The notes under the pieces are model-generated. The model worked only from the letters and a program-made list of their open reading frames with translations. It did not search any database and was not told where the DNA came from. A stretch of 64,000 nt of DNA from Paraferrimonas sp. SM1919. Its GTDB lineage: Bacteria; Pseudomonadota; Gammaproteobacteria; Enterobacterales; Shewanellaceae. Location of the stretch: contig NZ_WINH01000016.1 of assembly GCF_010993985.1 (NCBI RefSeq), positions 39,011-103,010 of the forward strand. Reading direction: 5' to 3'. Below, piece by piece: positions 1 through 10,383 of the stretch. Numbering within the stretch: position 1 is the first letter of the stretch; every line of letters begins with the position of its first letter. The translations under genes and the position numbers were made by a program.

Positions 1-100
1 CCATGGGCTTATCATAGATAGGCAGCATCTGTTTTGATGTGCCACGGGTTAACGGGTATAAACGTGTGCCACTGCCGCCAGCAAGTACAATGCCTTTCAT
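1..100 (-). CDS. rfbA: Glucose-1-phosphate thymidylyltransferase, 5' part only
   Basis: The first 33 codons are in the window and the rest runs off the left edge. The visible N-terminus carries the nucleotidyltransferase signature [11 protein letters not shown] followed by [10 protein letters not shown], which binds dTTP and the phosphate. The enzyme makes dTDP-glucose from glucose-1-phosphate and dTTP, the first step of dTDP-rhamnose and related sugar synthesis in the cytoplasm. Its ATG overlaps the TAA of rfbB by one base (TAATG), so the two genes are translationally coupled. This start is well supported by the family N-terminus. Confidence 0.93.
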   Translation of the reverse strand, partial: MKGIVLAGGSGTRLYPLTRGTSKQMLPIYDKPM

Positions 101-1221
101 TATGCTTCCCCTTCTGCAATAGCACCTTCGATACCCAAACGCTCACGTTGGTAGCTACCATCTTGCACATTCTTGCACCACTGGGCGTTATCTAAATACC
201 ATTGAACGGTTTTTTCTAGCCCTGTTTCAAAGGTCTCTTCTGGTGCCCAACCCAACTCACGCTGCATTTTACTAGAATCAATCGCGTAACGGCGGTCGTG
301 CCCTGGGCGGTCGGCAACAAAGGTGATTTGCTCATCGTACTTCGTTTCTTTGGGAACCAATCTATCCAATGTGGCGCAGATGGTTTTTACTACTTCGATG
401 TTTTGTTTTTCATTATGGCCGCCAATATTGTAGGTTTCACCTACCTTGCCTTCCGTCACCACCTTGTACAAAGCCCGAGCATGATCTTCGACATACAGCC
501 AATCACGGATTTGATCCCCTTTGCCATAGATAGGTAACTCTTTGCCTTCTAACGCATTTAGAATTACCAGCGGAATAAGCTTTTCAGGAAAGTGATAGGG
601 CCCATAATTGTTTGAGCAATTGGTCACAATGGTCGGTAACCCGTAGGTTCGCAACCATGCCCGCACTAAGTGGTCACTGGATGCCTTAGACGCCGAATAA
701 GGGCTCGAGGGTGCGTATGGGGTCGTTTCTAAGAACATTGGAAGGTTCTTTTTCTCACCACACGCTGAAGGCTCTTCATCTACCCATTCGTCGGGGTGAG
801 GCAGGTCGCCATACACTTCATCGGTAGAAATATGGTGGAAGCGAAAGGCTTGCTGCGCGTCTGTATCTAGCTGATTCCAATAAGCGCGTGTCGCCTCTAG
901 CAAGGTATATGTACCTACTACGTTGGTTTCAATAAAGGCGGCGGGGCCGGTAATTGAGCGATCAACATGACTTTCAGCCGCTAAATGCATGACAGCGTCG
1001 GGCTTATGAGCAGAAAACACTCTGTTAAGCTCTGAGCGGTCGCATATGTTAACTTGCTCAAATTGATAGCGCTCGCTGGTATCAATTGATGTCAGAGACT
1101 CTAAGTTTCCTGCATAGGTAAGACAATCAAGGTTAACAACACTGTCATTTGTGTTTTCAATAATATAACGAACAACAGCTGAGCCTATAAAACCTGCACC
1201 ACCCGTAACTAAAATCTTCAT
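100..1221 (-). CDS. rfbB: dTDP-glucose 4,6-dehydratase
   Basis: This 373-residue extended short-chain dehydrogenase converts dTDP-glucose to dTDP-4-keto-6-deoxyglucose, the second step of dTDP-deoxysugar synthesis for O antigen or exopolysaccharide. The NAD-binding loop GGAGFIG lies at residues 7-13. The active-site Thr-Asp-Glu triad is at 133-135 (STDEVYGDL) and the catalytic Tyr175/Lys179 pair is in YSASK. Length is normal for RmlB. It is followed by rfbA with a one-base overlap and preceded by a membrane glycosyltransferase gene six bases away, so all three are probably one transcript. All key residues are intact. Confidence 0.96.
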   Translation of the reverse strand: MKILVTGGAGFIGSAVVRYIIENTNDSVVNLDCLTYAGNLESLTSIDTSERYQFEQVNICDRSELNRVFSAHKPDAVMHLAAESHVDRSITGPAAFIETNVVGTYTLLEATRAYWNQLDTDAQQAFRFHHISTDEVYGDLPHPDEWVDEEPSACGEKKNLPMFLETTPYAPSSPYSASKASSDHLVRAWLRTYGLPTIVTNCSNNYGPYHFPEKLIPLVILNALEGKELPIYGKGDQIRDWLYVEDHARALYKVVTEGKVGETYNIGGHNEKQNIEVVKTICATLDRLVPKETKYDEQITFVADRPGHDRRYAIDSSKMQRELGWAPEETFETGLEKTVQWYLDNAQWCKNVQDGSYQRERLGIEGAIAEGEA

Positions 1222-1226
1222 AAATA

Positions 1227-2930
1227 CTACTTATTCTCTATTGCTTTAACCCAGTAGAGGCCTTCACCTGTTTTATTGGAGCGAGGGTGCCCTTCAGCTA
1301 CTATCTGCAACTCTTCCTGTGCTAGATAGTCAAAAAATGCCAACGCACCCTCTGCATTAGTATCTGTGTCTATAATAATAGATTGATATTGAGGATCATT
1401 TCCGCGAACTATGTCTAATATTCGTTGTTCATCTTCAATTAACATAATTTCCCAATCGCCATAAAGCTTTAACGCCGCCAGGGTGGTTTCTGAAAATCCA
1501 TAAGCGGCAATGGTTGGGCGCTCAGCAACAGGGATTTGCTCAACAAATTTGATGGTATCAGCACGCATAGATTTAGCACTATCAATACCAGGAGCTGCTA
1601 CTGTCCACAAACCGTAATACAGTACAAAGGTCAATGCGGCGGTCCATTCCAGTTGATTGAATTTCTGCTTAGAACACCAATAAACAAAAGCAATACCTGC
1701 GACTAAGAACACTGGCTGTTGCCAATGCCATTGCAGCAGGTGATCAGCCACATGGGGTGGGATAGATAGGTCAAGTAGAGGCAAGATCAACGGCATAAAG
1801 ATAAGCAATGCCATCACCACTGTAATCAACGCTCCCCAGAAGTAGTTAAAAGCGCTATACCACTTAGTGTCTTGCCAACGGATCACCATATCAGCGATGA
1901 TGATTGCCAGCATAGGTAATAGGGGTTGAATATATAGACTGCGTTTAGTATCAGAAATAGTCAGCACGATTAAACATAAACTTAGGCCGGCAAATAGCGC
2001 TAGCATAGGCCAGTTATACTGCTTCGCCTTAACCTGTTTAACCGCCATCACCAGCCATGCCACCAGTACAGGCAGCCAAGGTAGGGCATATTCGGCGATG
2101 GATTTTAAGTAGTAATGGTAATGCCCAGGGTAAATATGGCCCAGCTCTACCGAAGTACCATCCATGCGGCCAACTTGGTTATCCCAGAACCACTCTTTCC
2201 ATAGCGCTTCGCCATTATCATGGGTGTATAGGCTGTACATCCAATAGCCCGATACCGCAGACGCAATCACCAATGTCAGTACAGCATCTACAAGTAAGCG
2301 CCAACGTAAGGTGCCATTAAAATAGCCCACCACCATCAAAGGAACGTACAGGCCACCTAAGAAGATAATACCAATTGGGCCTTTACTTAAAAATAAAGCC
2401 CCCACAGATAAGCCAGCTAGTGGCACTAAAGAAGACTGCTGTTTCTCTTGAATACGATAAATAAACCAGAAGCTACTAATTAAAAACAGCAACAAGATGT
2501 TATCGACGCGGCTCCAATGCATATTCAGCATAAAGCCTTCCATGGTCGCCAGAACCACTACTGCCGCAACAGCTAAGCGCCTGCCCGCCATATCTTTGGC
2601 CAATAAGTAAGTAAACCATAGGGTTAATATCGACAGTATAGTATTGAGCGCTCGCACTGCGGTGCCGGGCTCAACAAAGGGCAGGGCTGAGATCGTGGTT
2701 GCCGCAGCCATAAAATATAGGGGTGGCTTTTCAACAAAGGGAATGCCCGATAGCATAGGCACCACATAGTCACCAGTTTCACTCATGGCTTGGGAAATGG
2801 CCACTACTCGGGGCTCATCAGGCGTCCATAAATCGTGGTTAAATTGGCCGTAGCCGCACAGTAAAAGTGCTAAAAACAACAGCACGCCATGAAAGCTATT
2901 GCTGTTTGCATCAGTTGAGGTTATTTTCAT
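1227..2930 (-). CDS. GT39/ArnT-like membrane glycosyltransferase
   Basis: This 567-residue integral membrane protein has about ten to twelve hydrophobic segments. Near the N-terminus the motif WTPDEPR gives the acidic residue typical of polyprenyl-phosphate-sugar-dependent GT-C enzymes (ArnT and PMT families), where a periplasmic loop holds the catalytic Asp. The C-terminal ~100 residues are soluble and probably periplasmic. Such enzymes move a sugar from undecaprenyl phosphate to lipid A or another cell-envelope acceptor. Here the acceptor is unknown. The gene lies directly upstream of rfbB-rfbA, in the same direction, which suggests an envelope polysaccharide or LPS role. Naming it arnT would go beyond the evidence. 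Confidence 0.82.
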   Translation of the reverse strand: MKITSTDANSNSFHGVLLFLALLLCGYGQFNHDLWTPDEPRVVAISQAMSETGDYVVPMLSGIPFVEKPPLYFMAAATTISALPFVEPGTAVRALNTILSILTLWFTYLLAKDMAGRRLAVAAVVVLATMEGFMLNMHWSRVDNILLLFLISSFWFIYRIQEKQQSSLVPLAGLSVGALFLSKGPIGIIFLGGLYVPLMVVGYFNGTLRWRLLVDAVLTLVIASAVSGYWMYSLYTHDNGEALWKEWFWDNQVGRMDGTSVELGHIYPGHYHYYLKSIAEYALPWLPVLVAWLVMAVKQVKAKQYNWPMLALFAGLSLCLIVLTISDTKRSLYIQPLLPMLAIIIADMVIRWQDTKWYSAFNYFWGALITVVMALLIFMPLILPLLDLSIPPHVADHLLQWHWQQPVFLVAGIAFVYWCSKQKFNQLEWTAALTFVLYYGLWTVAAPGIDSAKSMRADTIKFVEQIPVAERPTIAAYGFSETTLAALKLYGDWEIMLIEDEQRILDIVRGNDPQYQSIIIDTDTNAEGALAFFDYLAQEELQIVAEGHPRSNKTGEGLYWVKAIENK

Positions 2931-3070
2931 GGTATTAACACTAAGCAGATATCCTGCCCGCCATAAGTTAAAAGTATAAAATAGCGATTCAGTTAAGCTA
3001 TAACTTTAGCTGCTATTAAAAATTATGGCTCGCATTATACCGCCAGTTAACTTAAAACTAAGAGCTTTTT

Positions 3071-3544
3071 ATGAAAACCGCCCTATTTGCAGGTACTTTT
3101 GATCCTATAACTAATGGCCATTTAGATATTATTGAAAGGGCCTGTGCGATGTTCGACAAGGTCATTATTGCGCCAGCGTCCAGTCCCTCTAAACAACCAC
3201 GATTCAATCTTGAACGTCGGGTGCAGCAAATTCAGCTGGTTTGTCAGCATTTAGACAATATTGAAGTGATTGGCTTTAGTGGCCTGCTGGCGCAATTCGC
3301 CGCCGATAATAATGTCAATGTGTTGGTGCGTGGGGTACGTACCACCATGGATTACGAATATGAAATGCAGCTGGCTCAAGTGAACCGTAGTCTTAATCCA
3401 GTTCTAGACACCATATTGTTGCCTGCTTCCCAGCAGCAAAGCGCGATCTCTTCAACCATAGTCAAAGAAGTAGCACTCCATGGCGGCGATGTCAGTAAAT
3501 TCGTTCATCCAGAAATCGCAAAAGCATTAACTGCCAAAAGCTAA
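3071..3544 (+). CDS. coaD: Phosphopantetheine adenylyltransferase
   Basis: CoaD transfers AMP from ATP to 4'-phosphopantetheine, the penultimate and rate-controlling step of coenzyme A synthesis. The 157-residue length is standard. The nucleotidyltransferase motif [10 protein letters not shown] is at residues 8-17, with the T/HxGH histidine. The second motif ISSTIVKE near residue 127 matches the family ISSTxVRE loop. The gene is convergent with mutM and only nine bases separate the stops. It is divergent from the glycosyltransferase gene, as coaD often is beside LPS or polysaccharide loci. Confidence 0.96.
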   Translation: MKTALFAGTFDPITNGHLDIIERACAMFDKVIIAPASSPSKQPRFNLERRVQQIQLVCQHLDNIEVIGFSGLLAQFAADNNVNVLVRGVRTTMDYEYEMQLAQVNRSLNPVLDTILLPASQQQSAISSTIVKEVALHGGDVSKFVHPEIAKALTAKS

Positions 3545-3553
3545 AAGCCATTG

Positions 3554-4366
3554 TTAACTCTGGCAGTTTTTACAAAATACCGTTGCCCTTTGGCCGAGTT
3601 TAATCTCGGTTAACGGTTTGCTGCACTGCACACAGGGCTCACCGCCTTTGCCATAAACATTCAGCTGCTGCACAAAATATCCCGGCTTACCATCGGCTTT
3701 GGTGAAGTCTTTTAAAGTGGTGCCGCCTTGGGCGATGGCTTTGGCTAATACCTTTTTGATCTCATCCACCAGCTTGCTAATTCTCGCCTTACTGACAGAG
3801 CCGGCTTTACGGTTAGGATCAATACCCGCTGCAAATAAGGCTTCATTGGCATAAATATTACCCACCCCCACCACGATATGATTATCCATAATCGCTAACT
3901 TAATCGCCTTGGTTTTGCCTTTGAGTGCTGCGTAAAGCTGCTCAGTATTAAAGTCTTCAGTTAATGGTTCTGGCCCAAGTTTCGCCAGCAATTCATGCCC
4001 CTGTTCAGGTAATTCTGTCCATAGCCAGGCGCCAAACCGCCTAGGATCGCGATACCTTAAAACCTGCCCACTGGCGAGTTCTAACTCCACATGGTCATGC
4101 TTATCTAATCGGGTATCAGGAGTAACGAGCCTTAACGATCCCGACATGCCTAAATGCACAATGGCGGTACCCGCTGCAGTGTCGATTAACAAATACTTGG
4201 CTCTTCTTCTTACGCCTGCAATGATTTGCCCTTCTATTTGCTGTAAAGCATCAGGAATTGGCCACCTCAAGCTTGGGTTATGCACTCTGAGCTGCTTCAC
4301 CATTTGTTTGCTCAAATGGGGTTCGATACCTAAACGGGTAACTTCTACTTCTGGCAATTCCGGCAT
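3554..4366 (-). CDS. mutM: Formamidopyrimidine-DNA glycosylase
   Basis: MutM (Fpg) removes 8-oxoguanine and ring-opened purines and cleaves the abasic site by beta,delta-elimination. The protein starts MPELPEVE, which supplies the catalytic Pro2 and Glu3. The C-terminal zinc finger CX2C-X16-CX2C is complete at about residues 245-268. The family H2TH region ([12 protein letters not shown]) is visible around residue 167. At 270 residues it is of normal length. The adjoining anchored protein gene lies eight bases upstream in the same direction and may share its transcript. No key residue is missing. Confidence 0.96.
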   Translation of the reverse strand: MPELPEVEVTRLGIEPHLSKQMVKQLRVHNPSLRWPIPDALQQIEGQIIAGVRRRAKYLLIDTAAGTAIVHLGMSGSLRLVTPDTRLDKHDHVELELASGQVLRYRDPRRFGAWLWTELPEQGHELLAKLGPEPLTEDFNTEQLYAALKGKTKAIKLAIMDNHIVVGVGNIYANEALFAAGIDPNRKAGSVSKARISKLVDEIKKVLAKAIAQGGTTLKDFTKADGKPGYFVQQLNVYGKGGEPCVQCSKPLTEIKLGQRATVFCKNCQS

Positions 4367-4374
4367 GGGGATTC

Positions 4375-4815
4375 CTATAATAATTGTTCTACTTTAGGGC
4401 TTATAATCTTATAAACTCGGTGATTTGGACTTATAAGCAAGGCTTGCTTAGGATACAAACGCCACTTTATTGTTTGGTCAATATCGACAACGGTCATTTC
4501 TACCTCAACCGCCTCCCCCTCTAGTAATGGTAGTGATTCAATTTCACGCACCATCATGGACAACCAAGCCTCTATTTTTTCGTGGCATTGTGGTTGCTGG
4601 TTACAGTGCCATTGGGGTAAACGCTGAGCTTGCCAATTAGGCAATTGCAACTTTGAAAGCTGCTGCGGATCTTCAAATAAAGCTTGCGCTTGTGCTGCGG
4701 CAGTATTGAAATGTCGATTAATAAAAGTTAATACCGCCAGCATTAATACACAAATAATAATAATGAAATTATTTTTCCTTTTTGGCTTGCTTACCATCGC
4801 TCTACCCATTGTCAT
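4375..4815 (-). CDS. Single-pass membrane-anchored protein of unknown function
   Basis: I do not recognise a family. The 146-residue product has a basic N-terminus (SKPKRKN), one hydrophobic segment at roughly residues 16-32, and a periplasmic domain of about 110 residues. That domain contains two close cysteines (WHC and QC, near 69-76) that could form a disulfide. The start is uncertain: ATG codons occur at residues 1, 3 and 7, and none has a strong Shine-Dalgarno. It is divergent from the PfkB kinase gene and sits just upstream of mutM on the same strand. Codon use resembles its neighbours and the ORF looks genuine. Confidence 0.6.
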   Translation of the reverse strand: MTMGRAMVSKPKRKNNFIIIICVLMLAVLTFINRHFNTAAAQAQALFEDPQQLSKLQLPNWQAQRLPQWHCNQQPQCHEKIEAWLSMMVREIESLPLLEGEAVEVEMTVVDIDQTIKWRLYPKQALLISPNHRVYKIISPKVEQLL

Positions 4816-4857
4816 TAAAGTTGGCTATGCTGTTACAAAATCAAATAGAGAAACAGC

Positions 4858-5697
4858 ATGCCTAAGCTTTTATTATTGGCCAATCTGAATATCGACAAGG
4901 TACTTCATTTGCAGCAGGATTTGCAAACAGGAGGACGGCACTATTACCAACAACAATCCAAGAGACTTGGAGGCGGTGGTGCGAATACAGGAGTTCCGCT
5001 GGTTTGGGCCGGTTTTGATGTTTCCATTCAATGCCAATTGGGGAACGACAGTAATGCTGATTGGATCATTTCAACATCCAACCAAAATGGATTGGATTGT
5101 CGCTATGTGCAAAAAATTGAGGGCCCTAGCCGAGAACTGCTGTTAATGCTAACCCCTGATGGCGAGCGTACCATTGTCAGGCCTGACCAAGCACCATTTT
5201 CCTTAGCAGATCGCATCACCAGTAAAAATTGGAATGCTATTTATTTTAATACTCATGCCCAAAATGCACCTGAGCTCGCTAAAGCTGCCTGTCAACAATC
5301 GATCGTATTTGCCCAGTACCTAAAAAAATGGGATCGACTTAGCTGCCACTACTTATTTGTATCGCTAAATGACCTGTCTCCCGAACAAGCGCAAAATCCT
5401 TGGGCATTTGCCCAAAACTATGCCGGCGAACATCTAAAGGGATTAATTTTAACCAAAGGCAATCTTGGGGCCGAACTTATCACTAAGGACTCATGCTACC
5501 AACAAAGCGCGCCTAATGTCGAAGTTGTCGATACCACCGGTGCTGGCGATGTCTTTGCTGCCGCAGTGATCGCAGCAAGGGTTAATCAGTTACCTCCACA
5601 ACAGTGGTTAATCCAAGGCAATCTTTGGGCTTCCTATGCATTAACCAGCTCAAGTTCTCTACCCTCAGAGTCACTAAAGACGATCTTGTGCAAATAA
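4858..5697 (+). CDS. PfkB-family carbohydrate kinase
   Basis: A ribokinase-fold kinase of 279 residues. The N-terminal glycine-rich PfkB signature is present as GGGGANTGVPLVWAGFD (around residues 38-54). The C-terminal ATP/anion-hole signature DTTGAGDVFAAA (around 224-235) contains the catalytic Asp. The substrate cannot be told from sequence; ribose, fructose and nucleosides are all possible. The gene stands alone between a divergent anchored protein and the YhhQ-type transporter 90 bases downstream. It is slightly shorter than typical ribokinases (about 300 residues) but retains both signatures. Confidence 0.85.
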   Translation: MPKLLLLANLNIDKVLHLQQDLQTGGRHYYQQQSKRLGGGGANTGVPLVWAGFDVSIQCQLGNDSNADWIISTSNQNGLDCRYVQKIEGPSRELLLMLTPDGERTIVRPDQAPFSLADRITSKNWNAIYFNTHAQNAPELAKAACQQSIVFAQYLKKWDRLSCHYLFVSLNDLSPEQAQNPWAFAQNYAGEHLKGLILTKGNLGAELITKDSCYQQSAPNVEVVDTTGAGDVFAAAVIAARVNQLPPQQWLIQGNLWASYALTSSSSLPSESLKTILCK

Positions 5698-5786
5698 ACA
5701 CCTATTCGGTTTGCAGTGAAGGTTGTTATTGCGGTATAAACTGCAACCAATTTAGTGGTCACCCCTTTTTCAATTCTGGTAGAACT

Positions 5787-6422
5787 ATGCAACTGCACTC
5801 CAATTTAACTCGAAGTCTTATTGGCTTACATATAGTTATTATCACGCTGAGCAATTTCTTAGTGCAGCTGCCTTTTGAGCTTTTTGGGTTTCACACCACT
5901 TGGGGAGCATTCAGCTTCCCATTAATTTATTTAGCCAGTGACCTAACTGTACGCCTTTACGGTGCTCAATTAGCTAGAAAAGTGATTTTTTTCGCCATGT
6001 TACCGGCACTGATTATTTCTTATTTGGTGAACACTCTTTTTCAAGGAGCGCTCTTCCAAGGCATGGCCGCACTCAGCGAATTTAATGTTTTCTCCTTTCG
6101 AATTGCCTTCGCCAGTTTTGCGGCTTACGCTTTAGGGCAACTTGTTGACATCAAAGTTTTTAGTCAATTAAGAAACTTAAAGGCTTGGTGGCCAGCGCCA
6201 GTTGCATCCAACATTATTGGTAATCTGATCGATACCATAATTTTCTTTAGTGTCGCTTTTTATGCAAGTTCTGATGCTTATATGGCACAGCACTGGCCTG
6301 AAATAGCGACTGTAGATTACTTTTTCAAACTGTTATTTAGTTTATTATTATTTATCCCTATCTATGGTTGGCTTATGCAACGATTAACGCAAAAGCTTAA
6401 AAACAGCTACCGAAACGATTAG
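5787..6422 (+). CDS. yhhQ: YhhQ-type queuosine precursor transporter
   Basis: This 211-residue inner-membrane protein has about six hydrophobic segments and belongs to the COG1738/YhhQ family, which imports preQ0 or preQ1 for queuosine tRNA modification. Family features seen are FGFHTTWGAFSFPLIYLASDLTVRLYG-like segments near residue 30 and the conserved ASNIIGNLIDTIIFF helix. I chose the ATG at 5787 because the family N-terminus begins there. The open frame extends 61 codons further upstream, but that extension overlaps the kinase gene and looks non-coding. I looked for a preQ1 aptamer in the 89-base gap and could not support one. Confidence 0.85.
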   Translation: MQLHSNLTRSLIGLHIVIITLSNFLVQLPFELFGFHTTWGAFSFPLIYLASDLTVRLYGAQLARKVIFFAMLPALIISYLVNTLFQGALFQGMAALSEFNVFSFRIAFASFAAYALGQLVDIKVFSQLRNLKAWWPAPVASNIIGNLIDTIIFFSVAFYASSDAYMAQHWPEIATVDYFFKLLFSLLLFIPIYGWLMQRLTQKLKNSYRND

Positions 6423-6811
6423 TTATAACCTTATAACAAATGCGTTTTGATAGATTAAAAATTATCACTACCTTTTGTTGCTTTTTTAATCTATATTGAT
6501 TGCTCTGCTTAATTTCGCAGACAGGTTCAGGGATAGAACTTACGCCTTTCTAAGAACATCCCCAGTTAAAAACTCACAATCTTTGATTTTTCATGAACTT
6601 GACTAAAAAACAATGTGAACAAAACTTTTTACAAACTAAAACAATAGGTTACCAATAACACAAAAAGGTGACACAAAATAAATCCAGTTGTTTTTAAACC
6701 TTAATACACAGACTTATCCACAGGTTAAGGCTGCTTTCATGCTGCATTTTTACTGACTATTTCTGCTACCTGTGTCATCCTACAGACAATTATTCACAAC
6801 GGTTATTTACA
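6423..6811. other. 389-base AT-rich gap ahead of polA, no gene seen
   Basis: No credible ORF or structured RNA is visible. The region is AT-rich with several A-tracts (around 6605-6700). It contains two DnaA-type 9-mers listed separately and presumably holds the polA promoter. No intrinsic terminator for the upstream yhhQ gene is obvious. Confidence 0.6.
6714..6798 (+). promoter_or_regulatory. Two DnaA boxes upstream of polA
   Basis: TTATCCACA occurs at 6714-6722 and TTATTCACA at 6790-6798, both on the plus strand and both fitting the DnaA box consensus TTATNCACA. They lie 76 bases apart and the second ends 13 bases before the polA start codon. In E. coli DnaA is known to act on polA expression. 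A regulatory role here is inferred; the second box is so close to the ATG that it is likely transcribed. Confidence 0.55.
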
Positions 6812-9562
6812 ATGGCTCAAATCCCTAATAATCCACTCATTCTTGTTGATGGCTCTTCTTATTTATATCGTGCTTACCATTCTCCACCGCATCTTACTAA
6901 TTCAAAAGGCGAAGCTACAGGCGCGGTATATGGCGTGATCAACATGCTGAAAAGCTTGGTAAAACAATATAATCCAAGTCATATGGCAGTGGTATTTGAT
7001 GCTAAAGGCAAAACCTTCCGTGATGATATGTACCAAGAGTACAAAGCCCATCGCCCACCAATGCCTGATGATCTTCGTAGTCAAATCGAACCGTTACATA
7101 ACGCCATTAAAGCCATGGGCTTTCCACTAATAGCCATTGGTGGAGTTGAAGCCGATGACGTGATTGGCACCATTGCCAAACAAGCTTGCGCTATCGGTCG
7201 TCACTGTTTAATTTCAACCGGTGATAAAGACATGGCGCAATTAGTGAGCGATAACATCACTCTGATCAACACCATGACTGATACCGTGCTTGATCGTGAA
7301 GGCGTGATTAACAAGTTCAATGTTACCCCAGAACAGATCATCGATTTTCTGGCATTAATGGGCGATAAAGCCGATAACATTCCAGGGCTGCCAGGTGTCG
7401 GTGAAAAAACCGCTGTAGCGCTACTAAATGGTTTAGACAGCATTGATAATATTTATCAGAACCTAGAAAAACTACCTGAACTGAACTTTCGTGGCAGCAA
7501 AACTATTGCCAAAAAATTTACTGACTTTGAACAAGAACTGCGTTTATCTCAAGCCTTAACCACCATCAAGCTTGATTGTGAAGTACAACAATCGCTCGAT
7601 GATTTAGCGGTAAAACCAGCTGACCATGACACCTTAATTGAACTTTACAAGGAGCTGGAATTCCGCCGCTTCTTGCAGGAGCAATTGCGTCTAAAAGACG
7701 GTGGTGACAGTGAAGCTACTGTTCAAGAAGAAAAGCCGGCAGCCAAGGTAGAAACCAACTACCAAACCATCCTAACCGAGGAAGAATTAGACAGTTGGAT
7801 TGCCAAGCTAGAAGCTGCTGAGTTATTTGCTTTAGATACCGAAACCACCAGCCTTAACTATATGCAGGCTGAGCTTGTGGGTTTATCTTTTGCTACCGCC
7901 CCTGGTGAAGCGGCTTACCTACCATTAGGCCATGACTATTTAGGTGCGCCAGAGCAGTTAGATAAAACCGCAACTCTAGCTAAGCTAAAGCCATTACTTG
8001 AAAGCAATGATCACAAAAAAGTAGGTCAAAACCTTAAGTACGATATCAATGTACTAGCCCGTCAGGGCATTAACCTAGCAGGGGTTGCCTTTGATACTAT
8101 GCTAGAGTCCTATGTGGTTAACTCAACAGCATCACGCCACAACATGGATGATTTAGCCCTTAAATATCTAGGCCACAAATGTGTTAGCTTTGAAGAAATT
8201 GCCGGTAAAGGTGCTAAGCAAAAAACCTTTAATGAAATCGAATTAGAGCAGGCCAGCCATTACGCTGCCGAAGATGCCGACATCACCCTAAGGCTGCATC
8301 AAACTCTACAGCCATTGCTGGCTAAACATGAGCAGCTACAGCATGTGTTTAACGATTTAGAGCTGCCATTGGTGCCGGTGTTGGCTCAGGTTGAACGTCA
8401 AGGGGTGCTCATTGATTCTATGATGTTGGCTCAGCAAAGTGACGAAATCGCTGCGGCTGTGGCAGATATTGAAGAAAAAGCTTATGAGATCGCTGGCGAA
8501 AAGTTCAACTTAAGCTCGACTAAACAGCTGCAAGCAATCTTCTTCGAAAAATTGGGCTATCCAATTATCAAAAAAACGCCAAAGGGTGCACCTTCTACCG
8601 CTGAAGAAGTACTTCACGAACTGGCCCTAGACTACCCACTGCCTAAATTGATTCTTGAACACCGCAGCTTATCTAAGCTTAAGAGCACCTATACCGATAA
8701 GTTACCACTTATGGTCGATGGCCATACTGGCCGTGTTCATACCAGCTACCATCAGGCGGTTGCCGCAACCGGACGCTTATCCTCAAGCGATCCAAACTTG
8801 CAAAACATTCCTATTCGTAGTGAACAAGGTCGTCGTATTCGCCAAGCTTTTATTGCCCCAGCCGGCTATAAAATAGTGGCGGTGGATTACTCTCAGGTTG
8901 AGTTGCGTATTATGGCGCATTTATCTCAGGATAAAGGCCTATTAACTGCCTTTGCTGAAGGTAAAGACATTCACCGTGCTACCGCCGCTGAAGTATTCAA
9001 TTCAGACTTCGAGCATGTGACCAGCGAACAACGCCGCCGCGCTAAAGCGGTAAACTTTGGTTTAATTTATGGCATGTCGGCCTTCGGTCTTGCCAAACAA
9101 TTAGATATTCCCCGTAACGAAGCCCAACAATATATTGATACCTATTTCGATCGCTACCCTGGTGTGCTTAAGTATATGGATGATACCCGCACCCAAGCCG
9201 CCGAGGATGGATATGTCCAAACTCTTGAAGGCAGACGACTGCATCTACCTGATATTAAAGCCCGCAATGGCATGCGTCGTCAGGCTGCTGAACGTGCCGC
9301 CATTAACGCGCCAATGCAAGGTACCGCGGCAGATATCATTAAAAAAGCGATGATCTCAATTAATGATTGGATCAACAACCAAAATAATGATGAGGTAAAA
9401 ATGATCATGCAGGTGCACGATGAACTGGTATTTGAAGTCAAAGAAGACTGCGTGGATCATGTTACTGCGACTTTATGCCAATTAATGGAGCAAGCTGCTA
9501 ACCTTGATGTGACTTTAGTAGCGGAAGCTGGTGTGGGTGATAACTGGGATGAAGCCCACTAA
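6812..9562 (+). CDS. polA: DNA polymerase I
   Basis: A complete 916-residue Pol I with three domains. The 5'-3' exonuclease/flap domain spans about residues 1-290. The 3'-5' proofreading exonuclease (about 320-510) keeps its catalytic acidic residues: DTE in [12 protein letters not shown], Asp in NLKYDIN, and Asp in AAEDADITL. The polymerase A domain (about 510-916) has motif [11 protein letters not shown], the finger helix [15 protein letters not shown] and motif C QVHDELV. It fills gaps, removes RNA primers and works in repair. Two DnaA boxes precede it and an sRNA candidate follows, the same order as polA-spf in enterics, Vibrio and Shewanella. Confidence 0.98.
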   Translation: MAQIPNNPLILVDGSSYLYRAYHSPPHLTNSKGEATGAVYGVINMLKSLVKQYNPSHMAVVFDAKGKTFRDDMYQEYKAHRPPMPDDLRSQIEPLHNAIKAMGFPLIAIGGVEADDVIGTIAKQACAIGRHCLISTGDKDMAQLVSDNITLINTMTDTVLDREGVINKFNVTPEQIIDFLALMGDKADNIPGLPGVGEKTAVALLNGLDSIDNIYQNLEKLPELNFRGSKTIAKKFTDFEQELRLSQALTTIKLDCEVQQSLDDLAVKPADHDTLIELYKELEFRRFLQEQLRLKDGGDSEATVQEEKPAAKVETNYQTILTEEELDSWIAKLEAAELFALDTETTSLNYMQAELVGLSFATAPGEAAYLPLGHDYLGAPEQLDKTATLAKLKPLLESNDHKKVGQNLKYDINVLARQGINLAGVAFDTMLESYVVNSTASRHNMDDLALKYLGHKCVSFEEIAGKGAKQKTFNEIELEQASHYAAEDADITLRLHQTLQPLLAKHEQLQHVFNDLELPLVPVLAQVERQGVLIDSMMLAQQSDEIAAAVADIEEKAYEIAGEKFNLSSTKQLQAIFFEKLGYPIIKKTPKGAPSTAEEVLHELALDYPLPKLILEHRSLSKLKSTYTDKLPLMVDGHTGRVHTSYHQAVAATGRLSSSDPNLQNIPIRSEQGRRIRQAFIAPAGYKIVAVDYSQVELRIMAHLSQDKGLLTAFAEGKDIHRATAAEVFNSDFEHVTSEQRRRAKAVNFGLIYGMSAFGLAKQLDIPRNEAQQYIDTYFDRYPGVLKYMDDTRTQAAEDGYVQTLEGRRLHLPDIKARNGMRRQAAERAAINAPMQGTAADIIKKAMISINDWINNQNNDEVKMIMQVHDELVFEVKEDCVDHVTATLCQLMEQAANLDVTLVAEAGVGDNWDEAH

Positions 9563-9613
9563 CACAAATAATTCAATAAGTTATAAATTAATTAAATTTA
9601 TTTATAATTTTTT

Positions 9614-9724
9614 GGGAACTAATCAACGGGGAAGGCCTCTAACAAAGTGTACCTCATCAGTACATCTTCCCTGTTTAGTGATATTTTACTTCTCGCCCTA
9701 CTTTTAATAAGTAGGGCTTTTTTT
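9614..9724 (+). ncRNA. spf: Spot 42-like small RNA downstream of polA
   Basis: The strip between polA and the convergent cupin gene has the architecture of Spot 42. There is a perfect -10 (TATAAT, 9603-9608) and a G-start around 9614. A 5' hairpin pairs GGGAAG (9629-9634) with CTTCCC (9666-9671), enclosing an inner TGTAC/GTACA stem. A single-stranded region follows, including TTTTACTTC as in E. coli Spot 42, and then a strong terminator. Position directly after polA is the classic spf location. Primary sequence is otherwise diverged, so this call rests on position, the shared 9-mer and structure. Spot 42 represses catabolic mRNAs with Hfq and is itself repressed by cAMP-CRP in E. coli. Confidence 0.6.
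9695..9724 (+). terminator. Intrinsic terminator of the Spot 42-like RNA
   Basis: A nine-base-pair stem GCCCTACTT/AAGTAGGGC (9695-9703 with 9709-9717) and a five-base loop are followed by seven T on the plus strand. There is no T-run on the minus strand, so it serves the plus-strand transcript and not the convergent cupin gene. Confidence 0.88.
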
Positions 9725-9726
9725 AT

Positions 9727-10209
9727 TTATACTAAAGATTCACCAATTTTCAGTGTTCGTAACTTTTCTCTAAACACTGGCGCTTCTGGGGTGTTTTCCG
9801 CCGGCGACCAAACAGCAAAGTCTTCCTCAGATGTTGGAATATAAGGCCCATGTTTCACTTCAATGGCTAAAGTGTTGACACCTTCAACAACATAAGTGTG
9901 CCAAGTACCTTGAGGCACCTCAACCGCTCTGACGTTATCGGGGGTCATTTTATGGCGCTCCGTTAGCGTGCCTGCTTCATCAAAAATCAACAGATCTATT
10001 TCCCCTTGCAGCACCATAAAAAACTCCCATTTTCCTTGTTCCACATGCCGATGTGGACGAATATAAGTATCAGGTTCGGTTGCAATAAAAAGGCGCTGGA
10101 TGGCATCTTCTGAGCTGGCATGCACATTTAAGTTTGAACGACGACGCGGCGCATCCATCGCTGCTTGATTGACGCCTATTAATTGTTCTGCTGTGATCAC
10201 TTTTGTCAT
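9727..10209 (-). CDS. wbuC: WbuC-family cupin fold metalloprotein
   Basis: This 160-residue protein matches the WbuC family, first named from O-antigen clusters. The hallmark stretch with N-L-N-V-H, the segment DAIQRLFIATEPDTY and the metal-binding PHRH (about residues 55-58) are all present. A second cupin motif has the VPQGTWHTY histidine (near 122). The family is thought to bind a metal in a beta-barrel and its reaction is not established. The gene is convergent with polA and the sRNA. Here it is separated by 8.5 kb from the rfb genes, so a polysaccharide role is only suggested by the name. Confidence 0.8.
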   Translation of the reverse strand: MTKVITAEQLIGVNQAAMDAPRRRSNLNVHASSEDAIQRLFIATEPDTYIRPHRHVEQGKWEFFMVLQGEIDLLIFDEAGTLTERHKMTPDNVRAVEVPQGTWHTYVVEGVNTLAIEVKHGPYIPTSEEDFAVWSPAENTPEAPVFREKLRTLKIGESLV

Positions 10210-10383
10210 GAGCTAATTCCTTATTTAATTTCAGTCATAATTGTAAACCGCTACCAATACCGATGCCATAACTGAAATGCTTAATCACATTCAGGTGTCA
10301 CAAAGTCTTGAGCCGTTATCCTATGCGAAGTAACATACGCAATTGCATTAAAACAATAAATGCCTACTCAAAAAGGAAGTAAT

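Noticed and set aside
3146..3544. coaD/mutM convergent overlap as an unusual feature
   Set aside because: The genes do not overlap (nine-base gap); small convergent overlaps elsewhere (20828-20847, 47851-47867, 50222-50235, 60697-60704) are common in compact genomes.
5698..5786. Possible preQ1 riboswitch ahead of yhhQ
   Set aside because: Small hairpins (GGTTG/CAACC) exist but I could not find the preQ1 pseudoknot consensus; a covariance search would decide.
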